From Halichoerus grypus (lineage: Eukaryota; Chordata; Mammalia; Carnivora; Phocidae), in contig NC_135726.1 of the NCBI RefSeq assembly GCF_964656455.1, positions 9,314,394-9,378,393 on the forward strand: a DNA stretch of 64,000 nt, written 5' to 3'. Positions 44,611 through 55,460 of the stretch are shown here, in pieces; the first letter of the stretch is position 1, and the number at the start of each line of letters is the position of its first letter. The notes under the pieces are model-generated. The model did no database searches. It had not been told where the DNA came from and saw nothing but the letters and a program-made list of their open reading frames with translations. A program made the translations under genes and the position numbers.

Positions 44611-45630
44611 AAAGTCCATGGAATGAGGGGCATTTATGGATGAGCATGTCAGAATCACAAAACTTCACTCCATTTCCATAAGCCCGTGTCATACATTCAG
44701 TCATTTTATGCCCAATGGTCATGAATCTGGTACAATAAGCAGGGATAGGCGTATCATTTCCATTTTATACTGGGCAGTCACAGGGAATGTGTCCAGCCCA
44801 TTCATATCTGTTTTTGTACATGGAAGTCAAAAAGAATGGGCAACAACTGGCTATATGATGAAGACAGTCTCCAAGGAATCTCACCTACGTGTAAACTAGA
44901 AAAAAGGACATTGTCATGAGATTTTGTAGATTAGTAATAACTGCTTTATTACCTCATTATACAACTGTTTTACTTGGAGGGAGAGGGCTTATAAGTCTGC
45001 AAAAAGCCCAAAAATAATAAAAACTTATGTTGATATTACCTTCACCCTTAGCTATAGTTTGGGGAACTGATAAAAGGCTTCCAGCTAAACATTTTATTTA
45101 ATCACAAATGCCAAGAAACTCAAATATAAATAAGAAAACACTTTTCATGATGATTTCTGTAACTGAAAAAATATTTTAATTGCAGTAAAAAGCCCCTCCA
45201 AATTTTGGACACAAACCCAATTCAAACATATTCAGGGACTGTAGGTGTTAACAATAATACAGAGTCTGAAAAAAATCTATATTTTAATCTTTTTGGGGGC
45301 AGAAACAAATTAACTTATTTACTACATGAATGGTTTCCTCAATTTAACGCCAATCTTTAGCGTCGACTTCCACCTGTCTGAATAAACAGGCTGCACAAGA
45401 AAAGACTAGATTATTTATATTATGAGGTAGTGTTTAAAAATAAAGTGGAGAGATTACTTTACCTATATTGAAAATAAGAATAACATGCATATCATCTGGG
45501 CTTACAAAAACCTCATTTTATTTTCTTCTGTTTCCCGGAGGAAGTTTGAGGAGTATACATGAAGTAGTAAATTAAATTCTTCTTTGAATGTGAACGAAAA
45601 GAGGAAGGAGAATCTTTAAATTTTACTTAC
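44611..45630. other. AT-rich unique sequence, partly enhancer-like
   Basis: No repeat family recognised over 1 kb. 45060-45300 is repeat-free and rich in ATTTAA/TTAAT words, but weaker than the block at 41990. Confidence 0.3.
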
Positions 45631-45690
45631 ACATTCAGAAAAAAGCACCCGTATCTTGTGCATACAAAGGCTGCTCCAGTTACGTGGTAA
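45631..45690 (-). CDS. Weak candidate internal exon (60 nt)
   Basis: Minus strand: acceptor TGTTCCATTCCAG, 60 nt, donor TGT|GTAAGT. It is open in the frame that takes one base from a phase-2 predecessor (YHVTGAAFVCTRYGCFFLN) and also in another frame. The donor is strong and the acceptor moderate. Phase fits the exon at 57849-58006, which ends in phase 2. The peptide is not family-like, so a pseudo-exon is as likely. Confidence 0.2.
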
Positions 45691-45751
45691 CTGGAATGGA
45701 ACATCTTATCGATAGTGAAATTTTCTTTCAAAACACGTTAATCTAGGATAC

Positions 45752-45869
45752 TTTTTTTTTTTTTTTCAAGATTTTATCTATTTACTTATTTGAGAGAGGG
45801 AGAGCCCAATGCTGGGCTCTGAGATCATGAGTTGAGCCGAAATCAAGAGCTGAGCCACCCAGGAGCCCC
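45752..45869 (-). mobile_element. Carnivore SINE, internally deleted
   Basis: T15, CAAGATTTTATCTATTTACTT, GAGAGAGGGAGAGCCCAATGC, GGGCTCTGAGATCATGAG and GAGCTGAGCCACCCAGGAGCCCC, only 118 bp. Target duplications are TAATCTAGGATA (45739-45750) and TAATCTGGGATA (45870-45881). Both ends and duplications remain, so about 90 bp was lost internally after or during insertion. Confidence 0.92.
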
Positions 45870-45904
45870 TAATCTGGGATATTTTATATAGTGCTTTGTT
45901 TTGT

Positions 45905-46022
45905 ATAGAATCGGTTACTGTTTTTCTTTTTTTCAATTTGTGGCAAACTATGCATAACTTAAAATTTACCATTTTAACCATTTTAAGTGTATAGGTCAGT
46001 GGTATTAAGTCCATTCATATAG
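45905..46022 (-). repeat. L1 LINE 3' UTR fragment
   Basis: TTGTGGCAAACTATGCATAAC, TTAAAATTTACCATTTTAACCATTTTAAGTGTATAGGTCAGTGG is a hallmark of antisense old L1 3' sequence. Confidence 0.7.
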
Positions 46023-46984
46023 TTCTTGGGTTTTATTAAGTTAAAACAGCCATTTGTTAATACAAATGTTTTCAAATGCCATTTAGGCTTCAGGGATAAA
46101 TATCTATGGAGACTGTCCTTAGGGGGGAATAAAGATGCTTCACTTTTTCTGTCTCGGCTACACGGACAGGAAACCGTAGAGGGCTCTTCCCCGTGACTGT
46201 TTCCTCTTCCTGGGAATGAATTCAGGAAATTGCTTCTGCTTTACGGACACCACACTTGACATGGCCAAACGCCACAGAATTCATCCGAGGAAACCATGCC
46301 TTGGCCTTATGTGCCACCGTCACACGCTCCCGAGAACTGCAAAGATAGGGCACGCTTGCCACAGAGCCCCAAGAACTATTTTTTGCTGCTATTATGGCCT
46401 CCTGGGGAGAGGGTTGGCAGACGCTGAACAGTCACTCTTTCTAGAACCCGCAAGGTGGGAGGCTGTTCTAAGAAGCAACACCTTTTTTCATCCTTTTATC
46501 ACGTCCTATTTCTTTCCGAGAGCCATTCTGCAAACACCCACGGGGGAGAACTGGCTGGCCTCCAGGAGCCAGAGGAGCACATTCCACCATCTCCAGGAAA
46601 CCAGAACCAAATGCTCAGTCCACCAATGCCCCGAGGCTGCAATTTCACCTTAACTATTTCTGATGATGATTAAAAATACATCGGGGAAGGTCAGCTGCCC
46701 CGAGACTAGGAGGAGGAAGTGGCGGTACTTGCAGCGTGGAAATGGTCTTGCTCACCTTCAGAAGCGTTTTCCAACAGGAGGTCCGGACTGGCTGGCAGTG
46801 GTCCGGTCAACCTGAGCTATCACTACTGCATTCTTGCTCTTACTAGGAGCTCCAGTGCCCTCATGCTGAATTCCCCTCACTTCCTCACCTCACCTTTTTT
46901 CTGTAGCTTCTCTTTTGCACTGAGCACCGCAGGCCTCCAGTAAATACCTGTTGTTTGAGGGAAGGCCTAACCCCTTAAATGCTC
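46023..46984. other. GC/CpG-richer unique block with a 145-codon open frame
   Basis: 46140-46830 has more G+C and CpG than its flanks (CTCGGCTACACGGACAGG, CCACCGTCACACGC, GGTCCGGACTGG). A plus-strand frame of 145 codons at 46216-46653 begins MNSGNCFCFTDTT. It has no recognisable domain, Kozak context or splice partner and is rich in C/H/R, as chance frames in GC-rich DNA are. I do not call it a gene. Confidence 0.35.
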
Positions 46985-47105
46985 AGACAGGGTTGTTTCT
47001 GTTATCACCACCATCATCTCATTTGCCACCAATTTGTAGGAAAGAGAAAACTAAACAACTTGCCCTAGGCCACACAGATAGAGATCTGTATTTCTCCATC
47101 CCAAA
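46985..47105 (-). repeat. MIR fragment
   Basis: TGTTATCACCACCATCATCTCATTTG, GTAGGAAAGAGAAAACTAAACAAC and TTGCCCTAGGCCACACAGATAG fit reverse MIR. Confidence 0.6.
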
Positions 47106-48574
47106 CCCATGTGGTGAAGAATTGTGAATTTCCTTTTTAAGAAGTCTAAAAGAGCTCATTGACTGTGTACCATGAAACACCCCAGTATACCAAATACACT
47201 AATATTTCTGCATCAAATGTATCAACAGTCACGTAAGACAGATATCTGGGACAAATGAAAATTATAAACAGGTAGCCACTCAAGTTTTGCTGCCACTTGA
47301 GTCTGCCACCAACTTAAGGAACTTTTTTTTTGTTCGCTTGTTTTTAAAGGTTTTGGATTTTTGAATCTCAGATAAGGGAGTGAGGACCGACCGAAATCAG
47401 GACTCATCCAGATTGGTTGACTCCTAACCTCTTGCTCTTTTAAAGCTGCTAAGAGCTTTGCTGAAGCCCAACAAACTTTGCAAAGAATCACTTTAGATTA
47501 AATAATGTAGGCAGAGTTGAGGATCTGAAAAGGACATTAGCTATTTGCTTGCAGAAAAAAGCATCCACACTGGACAGACCAGAGATCACTCTTTAAGTAA
47601 AGAAAACACAAGTCCGTGGCAGCTCCATGTCATGCGCAAAGACAGGGCTCCCACTGGGAGTTTCGGGGGAGGGTGCAGCGATACTGTGAGTGATGGAAAG
47701 AGATGATTCGTGCTTGCTGAGTGCTCCACGCTCTGCAAGTGTGCTTGAGCTTCATTCTCGCTGAAGCCTCTTGTCCTGCCCTGTGGATCGTGTCCTCTCC
47801 ATCGACCCTCAGTAGCCGGTGATCAGAGAGCCCAAGGAGGATGCCCAGACCCATCACTGGGGAGGGGCAGAACAAGATGGGAAGTGAGCAGGGCTTGAAA
47901 GCCTACATACTTCGCACCCCCATCTGGACTTTTAGGGACACCAGCACAAACAAATCAAGCCAGCCTGTCATATGATGACAGAGTGATTTCTTTCCCGATG
48001 TGACATACTCATTTATCATCTTTCATAAGACAGACCTGGACTATAATTTAGTCCCATTGCTACTGCTTAAATGAACTCCAGGTTTGGATGGGCTTTCAGA
48101 GATTCTTCAACATGGGTTTCACTGAGGGGCTGCAGTGTTAAGAGGTCAGGATTTGAGCCCCAAGTGGACGCTCTGAGAGAAGGGGGCAGTGCCCAGAACT
48201 GTGCCAAGGATCCAGGATGCCAAGGATGACTATTTATTGATGGTGTTGATGATAAGGAGCCCCCAGGGGCCATAAGAAAAAGCAGCAAGAGAAATTTGGT
48301 TGGAAAAGTAGGATTTTTAGATGTATTTGTCATCTCCATAGTGGGAAAGTTACACTCAATATTCAAGTAGACTATAACCTAAAAAGCTTCAGAAATTGTC
48401 TTTATTGGAGAAAGACATTTTAAAAAATAAAATAAATATGCTTTGGCAATGAAAGTTATATCTGCATTTTAAGTAAACTGTACCTTTAAACGTCTAAATG
48501 AAATAGTGAAGCCCATGTCAGGAGCCAGCAAGAATACAAAAATCTGTTGGTATTAATGATAAAACAAAAATCAT
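47106..48574. other. Unique sequence, nothing recognised
   Basis: About 1.5 kb with no nameable repeat. Short minus frames at 47222-47875 and 48067-48366 lack splice support. Confidence 0.35.
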
Positions 48575-48755
48575 ACGTGAAATGCGTGCTGTGTGCCAGA
48601 CACTGGGCGTTATGCTCTTTTTCAGTAATACAACCACCTTGCCAGAGATTTCCAGGTTACAGGAAAATAAAACAAAACAAATGAGGTCAGAGGGGTTAAG
48701 GAACTTGTCCAAAGATACACAGCAAGCGGCATGGAGGCTGGCATTTTAATATTCA
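48575..48755 (-). repeat. MIR element
   Basis: GTGCTGTGTGCCAGACACTGGGCG, TACAACCACCTTGCCAGAG, GGGGTTAAGGAACTTGTCCAAAG, ATACACAGCAAGCGGCATGG and GGCTGGCATTTTAA are reverse MIR landmarks. Confidence 0.75.
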
Positions 48756-48941
48756 TATTCCTTCACTAAGCCAAGCTTCCCCTACGTGATAAGAACATTC
48801 AACTGCCTATGTCTCCGAGCAGATGACTACAACATGGCATTTCGCAGAAAGCTGTGATGGGGTGGCAGAGCAGAACAAGGAAAACGGAGTATGCTACATT
48901 GGCATCCTGTGCACGACCTTGCAATTTAAGTCTCCATAACT

Positions 48942-49167
48942 GGGGTGCCTGGGTGGCTCAGTCGGTGAAGCGTCTGCCTTCGGCTCAGCTCATGGTCCCG
49001 GTGTCCTGGGAGGGAGCCCGGCATCAGGCTCCCCGCTCAGCGGGGTGTCTGCTTCCCCCTCTGCTTCTGTCCCTCCCCCAACCTGTGCTCCTGTTCATGC
49101 TCCTGTGCACCCGCTCTCTCTCTCTCTCTCTCTCAAATAGATAAAATCTTTAAAAAAGTGAAATAAG
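48942..49167 (+). mobile_element. Carnivore SINE, full-length
   Basis: GGGGTGCCTGGGTGGCTCAG head, GCGTCTGCCTTCGGCTCAGC, CTCCCCGCTCAGCGGGGTGTC, a CT tract and AAATAGATAAAATCTTTAAA tail. Target duplications TAAGTCTCCATAACTG (48927-48942) and TAAGTTTGCACAACTG (49168-49183) differ at three positions. Confidence 0.95.
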
Positions 49168-49384
49168 TAAGTTTGCACAACTGAGCAGGTGTGCACTTCA
49201 CTTTATAAAACCTAGATGACACCACAGGCTGCATTTTGCTCCTGTTCGTTCAGGCTTCCTCATGGTGGCGGAGCTGTGTGGTCTCGGCAACTGTGCCCCT
49301 CATCACTCTGAAAGAACGGTGCAGCATCCTACTACAGTATGAGTAGGGCCGCGGATTTCTGGAGAGGCCCGAAATTCAAAGGCA

Positions 49385-49560
49385 GGTGGGGACTGGAACT
49401 CCACCTCTCCACTTCCTAACTGTGTCGCTCTGGGCATCTCTCTGCACCCTCATGTCCTCACCTGTAAAAAGGGCCCCAGCACCTCATGGGGGCTCAGAGA
49501 ACGAGATGACATCGTGCGTGCCAAGCTCCAGCCACAGGGCCCAGGGGAAGCAAGCAGTGC
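49385..49560 (+). repeat. MIR element
   Basis: GGACTGGAACTCCACCTCTCC, ACTGTGTCGCTCTGGGCATCTC, CTCATGTCCTCACCTGTAAAAAGG and AGCACCTCATGGGGGC are MIR plus-strand landmarks. Confidence 0.7.
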
Positions 49561-49859
49561 AGCGTACTCAATTTGATTATTTTTTTCTTATCCTCCTCAT
49601 CATCCAGAGCTATTGATGAGTGTTCGAGTTAAGGCACAAAATCACACAAACTTCTAACTCCAAAACCTTCTATTCCAGGGCAACGGACTTGCTTCTTTGC
49701 CTGAAAGGCTAATATATCAACAGTCACTCAGGTTACAGTCCCATGAAAAACACAGGGTGACAAAAGCCCCTTGCAGCAATCTCCAAGAAGGAGAAATAAA
49801 TTAATCAAGCTGCCAAACGGAGAAGGCCAGGTTGACCTCCTTCTGATCTCATTACTTCT
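49561..49859. other. Unique sequence
   Basis: Nothing recognised. Confidence 0.4.
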
Positions 49860-50238
49860 CTATTACCCTTTTGAAAAACATCCTCTTACAGAGATCACTA
49901 ATTGAAGATTATGTGGAGGGAAACCGCACCTCTCCATCACCGTGGTAACTTTGCCTCATTTGTCATTCTAATAATTCACTTCTTTTCTTTTCTGAAGAGA
50001 CAGAGACACTAATGGACTATCATCAGTTAAAAAGGCAATTTTTCCATTTAATTGCACTCATTAAATACTGCAATAGAACAATTGGAAAAGCAATATTCTC
50101 AATATTTAATCATAGTATAGGAATAATGAAACATTGCTTCAAAATAAATCCCAGAATATTTATAAAGTTGTAAAAGAGCTGTTTTAACAACACCTGTGAT
50201 CAGAGGCAACACATTTAAAATTAGACACGTGATTTTTC
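49860..50238. promoter_or_regulatory. Strong candidate conserved non-coding element
   Basis: 380 bp without repeats and with a compact cluster of motifs at 50041-50110: TTTAATTGCACTCATTAAAT (paired homeodomain cores), GAACAATTGG (SOX-type AACAAT) and repeated CAATATT. Upstream are GAGATCACTAATTGAAGATT and AACCGCACCTCT (RUNX-like ACCGCA), and downstream CAGGCAACAC. Texture is that of a developmental enhancer. Conservation was not tested. Confidence 0.4.
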
Positions 50239-50400
50239 ATTTCTCCTGATGAGAGCCGGTGCACAGACGCAGTGGGAAGGCTCGGCTTCAGACAGGCTGG
50301 TTACTCTGAACGGTTCCTCTGGTCTTCGTGGCCGCCGCAGTCGCGGGACCAGCAAAGCATTCGCCAAGCAAGCTTGGCCAAAAAATCTGAAGAATGGCTT
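50239..50400. promoter_or_regulatory. CpG cluster next to the enhancer-like block
   Basis: About ten CpGs in 160 bp, including GTGGCCGCCGCAGTCGCGGG at 50328-50347, directly after the AT-rich block and before an L1. Small and isolated; it could be a short regulatory island or a hidden exon, but no frame has paired splice sites. Confidence 0.35.
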
Positions 50401-50466
50401 CTGGGCCCAGGAGCAGGTCTTGCCCTGCAGGTTTTGTCAGAGCAAAGACCAGTCACCGTTGTCACA

Positions 50467-51170
50467 TTCTTAACAGCTTTATTGAGATATACTTCACATG
50501 CCATTCAATACACCCATTTAAAGTGGATAATCCAATGGTTTTTAGCTCATTCACAGAGTTGTGCGTCCATCAACACAGTCAATTTTAACATATTTTCATG
50601 ACCTTTAGCTGTTATCCTTCTATTCCCCACCCCTGCCCAGGCTTAGGCAACACGATGCCCTTCCTGTCCCCACAGATTTCCCTGTTCTATACACACTTCA
50701 CGTAAATGGAATCATAGAATCTGTGGTCTTCCATGACTTCGCTCATTTAGCAGGAGGTTTTCAAAGTTCCTCTGTGATGTTGTTTGATCAGTGCTTCATT
50801 TCCTCTTATGACTCTATAATATTCCATTGTATGGATAGACCGAAATTTATCTAACCATTTGTTCATTGATGGATTTGGAGGTTGTTTCCACCTTTTGACT
50901 GTGGTAAATAATGCACTTGCAAACGTACATGTGTACAAGTTTTCATGTACGTTTTCATTTTTCTTGGCTATAGATCTAGGAGTGTGATTGCTGGGTCAGA
51001 TGGTGACTCTCCTCTAATCATTTAAGGAGCTGCTAGACTGACTTCCAAAGTGACTGTACCATTTTATATTCCCATCGACAGCGTATGGGGGTTCCTCACT
51101 TTCTCCACACCCCCGTCAACATCTGTTATTGTCTGACTGTTCACTTTCAAATCTCGACAGCGAGGTAGGC
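50467..51170 (-). repeat. L1 LINE: ORF2 C-terminal end and 3' UTR
   Basis: Antisense L1 in order: CAGCTTTATTGAGATATACTTCAC, ACTCTATAATATTCCATTGTATGG, TTTGTTCATTGATGGATTTGG, TGATTGCTGGGTCAGATGG and CCCATCGACAGCGTATG. The minus-strand translation at 50747-50938 holds DKFRSIHTMEYYRVIRGNEA, an unmistakable ORF2p C-terminal motif. Stops break it elsewhere. Confidence 0.88.
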
Positions 51171-51274
51171 GGTGTCTAGGACCAGGGAGACACAGAGCCA
51201 GCCCAGCTCAATGCAAACAGAAAAGCCCCATTCCCTGGATTGTAGGAAGCTGCAGGACCTGGGTGGGAAGGGCC

Positions 51275-51460
51275 TGGGTTCAGGAGTCAGGCAGACAAAA
51301 GCTCAATCCCAGCCCTGCCACTTTCCAGCTTATTATAGCCTTGGGCAAGTCCCCTAAACTAGCTAACCTTGAGTTCTCTTGTCTGTAATACACAGGACAA
51401 AGCCGCACAGAGTGAAGGGAATGCTGAAGGAGCAAAAAGCATCAGAGAGTGCCTAGTGAT
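51275..51460 (+). repeat. MIR element
   Basis: GGGTTCAGGAGTCAGGCAGAC, CTCAATCCCAGCCCTGCCACTTTCC, AGCCTTGGGCAAGTCCCCTAAAC and CTTGTCTGTAATACACAGG are MIR landmarks. Confidence 0.8.
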
Positions 51461-52458
51461 TGCCTAGCATCCAGCCGCTTCTCCATAAAGGGGTATCTAT
51501 GATTATTTAAATTATTGGATGTAGCCTCAACACCCCTCCCTGCCATCCCAAGCCAGACAGCCAGCAACAAGTCATGCCTCAACACTTCCTGAGTATTCAG
51601 ACCGCACTGCATCACAACTTTGGGCAGGCCTCTGGTCCTTAGGACTGCACACACTGGATGCTTATCCAGCCCTGGGCCCAGTAACCTCAATAATCAATAA
51701 AATATGTGGGGCAGAAGAAAAAAAAATCATACACACAGAAGTGACGAGGAAAGTGCAACCTTATTTATCAAAGGATACTTGGAACAGAAACATGTCTTCC
51801 TGATTCCCAAGTGGAAGAGTAGAGAACCCATTCTCCCTTCTTCTTTCATTCTATGCAAGAGAAGGAAGGTCTGCAGGCTCACAGCCAAGTGTTGGGCATG
51901 ACCTGCTTTGAAAGCAGACAGCCCCCTCTTCTTTTCACTGCCTGGTGTGTTCAAACTCAGTGCCCTATTAGCTTAAACCAAGCTCAAAGAAGAAGGAAGA
52001 AAAAGCCGAAGCCATTGGCTCTTCTGGTAATACTGGCCTCATGTGCCCACTGACTATCTCCTTGCCATTAACAGAAGATTCCAAGAGGCCCAGGGGGCTG
52101 TGGACAAGGACGGCCTGTTTTACTATCTAATGTGTAAACAGCATATAGCACAGTGTGAGGCACACAGGAGCTGCTCAGTAAGTATGTGCTGAATGAGTGA
52201 AATGAGACTGTACCATGAGGAATGCCATGGAACCATTTGGATGCTGCCCTCAACTGATGCTATAATTTCCATCAGTGCACAGAAAGCAACTTAAAAGAAA
52301 CAAATCCAAGAAAAAAATAAAAATAAAAAGGTCATGCTCTAGGCTTCAAATCCCACAGCCTCTTCTGTCCATCAGATGGCCATCCCCAAGACTCTCCCGA
52401 GCACCCCCTTAATTCTTTACTCACATTGTTAATGTATCTTCTACCATTTCTCCATAGC
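51461..52458. other. Mostly unique sequence; short MIR end
   Basis: 52130-52200 (GCACAGTGTGAGGCACACAGGAG, GCTCAGTAAGTATGTGCTGAATGAG) looks like a MIR or L2 3' end. The rest is unassigned. Confidence 0.35.
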
Positions 52459-52791
52459 AGACATCAGCAAACATCAGCCCACCACCCAAATCCAACCCAC
52501 TGCCAGTTTTCATATGGCCTGCGAGCTAAGAATGGCTTTAACATTTTTAAATAGTTGGAAACAGATCAAAAGAATATTTAGTGACATGTCAACATTATAT
52601 GAAATTCAAATTTCAGTGTCCATATATAAAGGAGTTTTTATTGCTATTTTTTTTTTTTATTGCAACACTGTCCCACCCATTCATTTACATGCTGTCTATG
52701 GTTGTTTTTGTGCTAAAATGCAGCACTGAGTGGTTGTAATAGAAACTGTACGGCACTGTCTGTCCCATCATGGGAAAAGTTTGCCGCCACC
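52459..52791 (-). repeat. hAT-type DNA transposon fossil, second copy
   Basis: CATCAGCAAACATCAGCCCACC, AATCCAACCCACTGCCAG, ATATGGCCTGCGAGCTAAGAATGG, TTGCAACACTGTCCCACCCATTCATTTACATGC, GTCTATGGTTGTTTTTGTGC and GGGAAAAGTTTGCCGCC match, in the opposite direction, the family at 15134-15344. It is longer because of about 120 bp in the middle with a T14 run. Confidence 0.72.
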
Positions 52792-52859
52792 CAATCCATG
52801 TGCCAACTTCATCTACGGTGGTAAAAGCACAGTGATCTTTAGAGGCATGTCATCCGGTA

Positions 52860-53085
52860 TCAAAAGATTAATTCAAAGGATTCATTCAGACCTACCTGGA
52901 TTTGAAATCCTGTCTCCAACACTCATTCACTATCTGATGCTATAGGCAAGTGACTAAACCTGTCCAAATTCCCACATTTCCCACCAAAAATGGGCCAATA
53001 TCTGTCACGGGGTTGCCGTAAAGTTTAAAAAGTGAAAACATCTGGCATAGATCTTGGCTATAGTAAGCACTCAATAAACGCGCGC
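52860..53085 (+). repeat. MIR element
   Basis: ACCTACCTGGATTTGAAATCC, TATAGGCAAGTGACTAAACCTG, CCCACCAAAAATGGGCC, GGGTTGCCGTAAAGTTTAAAAAG, ATCTGGCATAGATC and TAGTAAGCACTCAATAAACG are a full MIR in order. Confidence 0.82.
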
Positions 53086-54610
53086 TATCATGCTTACACA
53101 CTATTAAAGGAGAAACTCTAGGAAAGTAGAGCAGAGCATGAGGTTACAAAAGGAGTCAAAGACAAGATGTCACACCCCCATCCCTTCCCCCGGCGCTGGC
53201 TAACATACAGAAGGTTTGGAAGACGTTAAAAACAACAGAACAACAAACTATATAATCAGTGTATAACCAAATCCAGATGGATCTGGCTCATTTGCTAGTT
53301 CGCATTGTTTGTCCTTGTCTTCCCCACAAACCCCATCCCACTGGCAGGGCAAGTGAGAAGCAAATACACAATCATCCCATTTATATACAACAAAATTGAA
53401 ACCATTTGGCTTTTTGTAAAGTTTGGAGCTAAATGTTTAGGCAAGACATTTGGGTTTGTCCATTCAAGCTGCTGTTTTGATGCACTAATCTGAATTCGTG
53501 TTCTATCCACAACCTGTCTTTGTGGGTCTGTCACTTGCAATATGTTTAACAGACGCTCAAAAGTGAAATCCATTTGCATCTATTTGGTATGAAGAACTCA
53601 TCCCCAAACGTCACTGGAATCATATACCTCCCCAGCTGCCACTCCCCCATCTCCAAATGTTTAGGACTGAGCTCCAGAGCTGGAAACACAGACCATGGAC
53701 CTTGGCTGAGAGTCCACTTCATGTGAGCGCTGAAGCTAAGACTCTGGGCATGCATCTAAACTGCTCTACCACGAGACTTCCTCTCATTTACTTTTCCATG
53801 TGCTCTGGCGTACCACTCGGAGAGTAATAAGATAACACATACATTCAAGTCCCACGTGTTTATTCACTGTTAGGACATCCTTTTAAGGACTGCACATTCG
53901 GTCCTGCAGGCCCACAGACATCAGACAAGGATTCCTGTGGCAGACTACAAATAGGTTTTATTTCAAGTTTCATAAGCCTTCCAATTATGTTATTCTACTC
54001 CAGCCTTCACAAAATGTTTTTTAAAAACATAGAACTGTGAGGCTTTGCTTAGGCTTCAGCAACAGAAAATTGTGGGTGGGTAGGTGCTACTCAGTCTTCA
54101 AGATTTCTGCTCCAGACGAGATGCATTTTTAATCAAAGCTTAGAAATTCTAATTTACACTAGAAATTTCAGGCACCAAACTTTTTCTCTACTTTGAAAAA
54201 CACTAAAATGTTTAGGTAATATGCAGGTTTTAGCAGTGCTGAATGTCAGCATTCTTATATTCCATTTGTAAAGCTATTGGTTAAGATGTGAATACATTAT
54301 AAATAGACTGAAGCTGCAAACAACTTAGACTCTGATGGTAAATGAGACAATTAACCTAAAATCTTTGCATTCTGGCACTCACAGCAGGACAACAGCTTCA
54401 GAAAGCACGAAGTTATTTTTGTTTTCTGCAATTGAATCATGGCTTCAATTAAAGACATCTACCCTGTGTTAGTATATGCAGGATGACATCAGAATTTTCT
54501 AAGAATACGATTTCTCTCTTCTGTTAGACAAGGTATACCATCTTCTGCAAAACATCTGGATCATTTGTCAGTAACCAAGAGAAGCAGATGGTTAGAAGCA
54601 TCCAGGATAT
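53086..54610. other. Unique sequence, partly enhancer-like
   Basis: 1.5 kb with no named repeat. A minus frame of 94 codons at 53295-53579 (starts MQMDFTFERLLNILQ) reads smoothly but shows no splice pair or family match. 54180-54560 is AT-rich and repeat-free. Confidence 0.3.
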
Positions 54611-54844
54611 TTAAAAACATCTGGATATTTCATTCTCCATCCAGATGTCTGGATTCCCCAAGGTGCAGGCTATCTTTGGTTGAATAACTCCAAAAAGCGT
54701 TTGGCCAAGAGGTAAGTTCTCTTCAATCAGTTCCTTCTCAGGATCATTATGTTTGGCAAAAGAAGCCCCCATTCTTTGGGAAATAAAGCTGTTGTTGGGA
54801 TCTACCTCATCAGTACAAATTAACCAAATTATTTCAGGAAGCAG
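54611..54844 (-). CDS. Weak candidate minus-strand exon (alternative terminal exon?)
   Basis: A minus acceptor CTTGTGTTTCCCAG at 54845 is followed by 77 open codons and a stop at 54611. The peptide starts LLPEIIWLICTDEVDPNN and includes GASFAKHNDPEKELIEEN. It contains no good donor except GAG|GTAGAT 39 nt in, and no AATAAA follows closely. It needs a phase-0 predecessor, so it cannot join directly to the exon at 57849. It may be chance. Confidence 0.2.
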   Translation of the reverse strand: MLPEIIWLICTDEVDPNNSFISQRMGASFAKHNDPEKELIEENLPLGQTLFGVIQPKIACTLGNPDIWMENEISRCF

Positions 54845-55089
54845 CTGGGAAACACAAGGACAAGTACAAGGTTGGCCCACAGTGTGACGCAGGCTCTGCC
54901 GTGTTAGACAGTCTACCAGGAGTTCACAGAAGTGTACCCACCCCCAGATACCAAATCAGAAGCAGACTTTAGCATAACAGCTCCGAGGTGATAGAAAAGC
55001 AGTATTTGTTGAGCGACTGCGGGCAGAATGTCTTAGGACGCTCGTGCGCCCCTGCGCTCACAGCCCCGGGCACAACTGCAGCTGTACAG
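54845..55089. other. Unique sequence
   Basis: Nothing recognised apart from the acceptor tract of the weak exon candidate. Confidence 0.4.
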
Positions 55090-55460
55090 CTCCCATACTA
55101 TCATTTGTTCGTTCAGTCCACAAACATTCACTTGGCTCCCACTGTCTGCACAGTCACATACATGAGGCTGAGGAATCACCGCTGATAAGACAGGTGCAGT
55201 GGCTGCCCTCAGTTTCCAGGCTAGTTGGGGAGACAAAGATTAAACAAATAGTCTCACCCAAATAAATACACCATGATCTATACAGATGATGAATGCTATG
55301 AAATAAAGAATCTAGTTAGAGATTGTCCTGGGAAGAGGTCTGACTGATATCCAGAGGTCGGGGGCAGGAATTACGTGAAGTCTGGGAAGATGAGGCGTTA
55401 GCAGAGTGCATCCTGGCCAGAGTGGGCACCTGACAAGACGGCTGACAAAGGAAAAGAGCT
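55090..55460 (-). repeat. L2 LINE 3' region
   Basis: TTTGTTCGTTCAGTCCACAAAC, GGTGCAGTGGCTGCCCTCAG, TAGTTGGGGAGACAAAGATTAAACAAATAG, GATGAATGCTATGAAATAAAG and TGTCCTGGGAAGAGGTCTGAC follow antisense L2. Confidence 0.72.

Noticed and set aside
46216..46653. 145-codon plus-strand open frame
   Set aside because: No recognisable domain, no Kozak or splice support; GC-rich block makes long chance frames likely.
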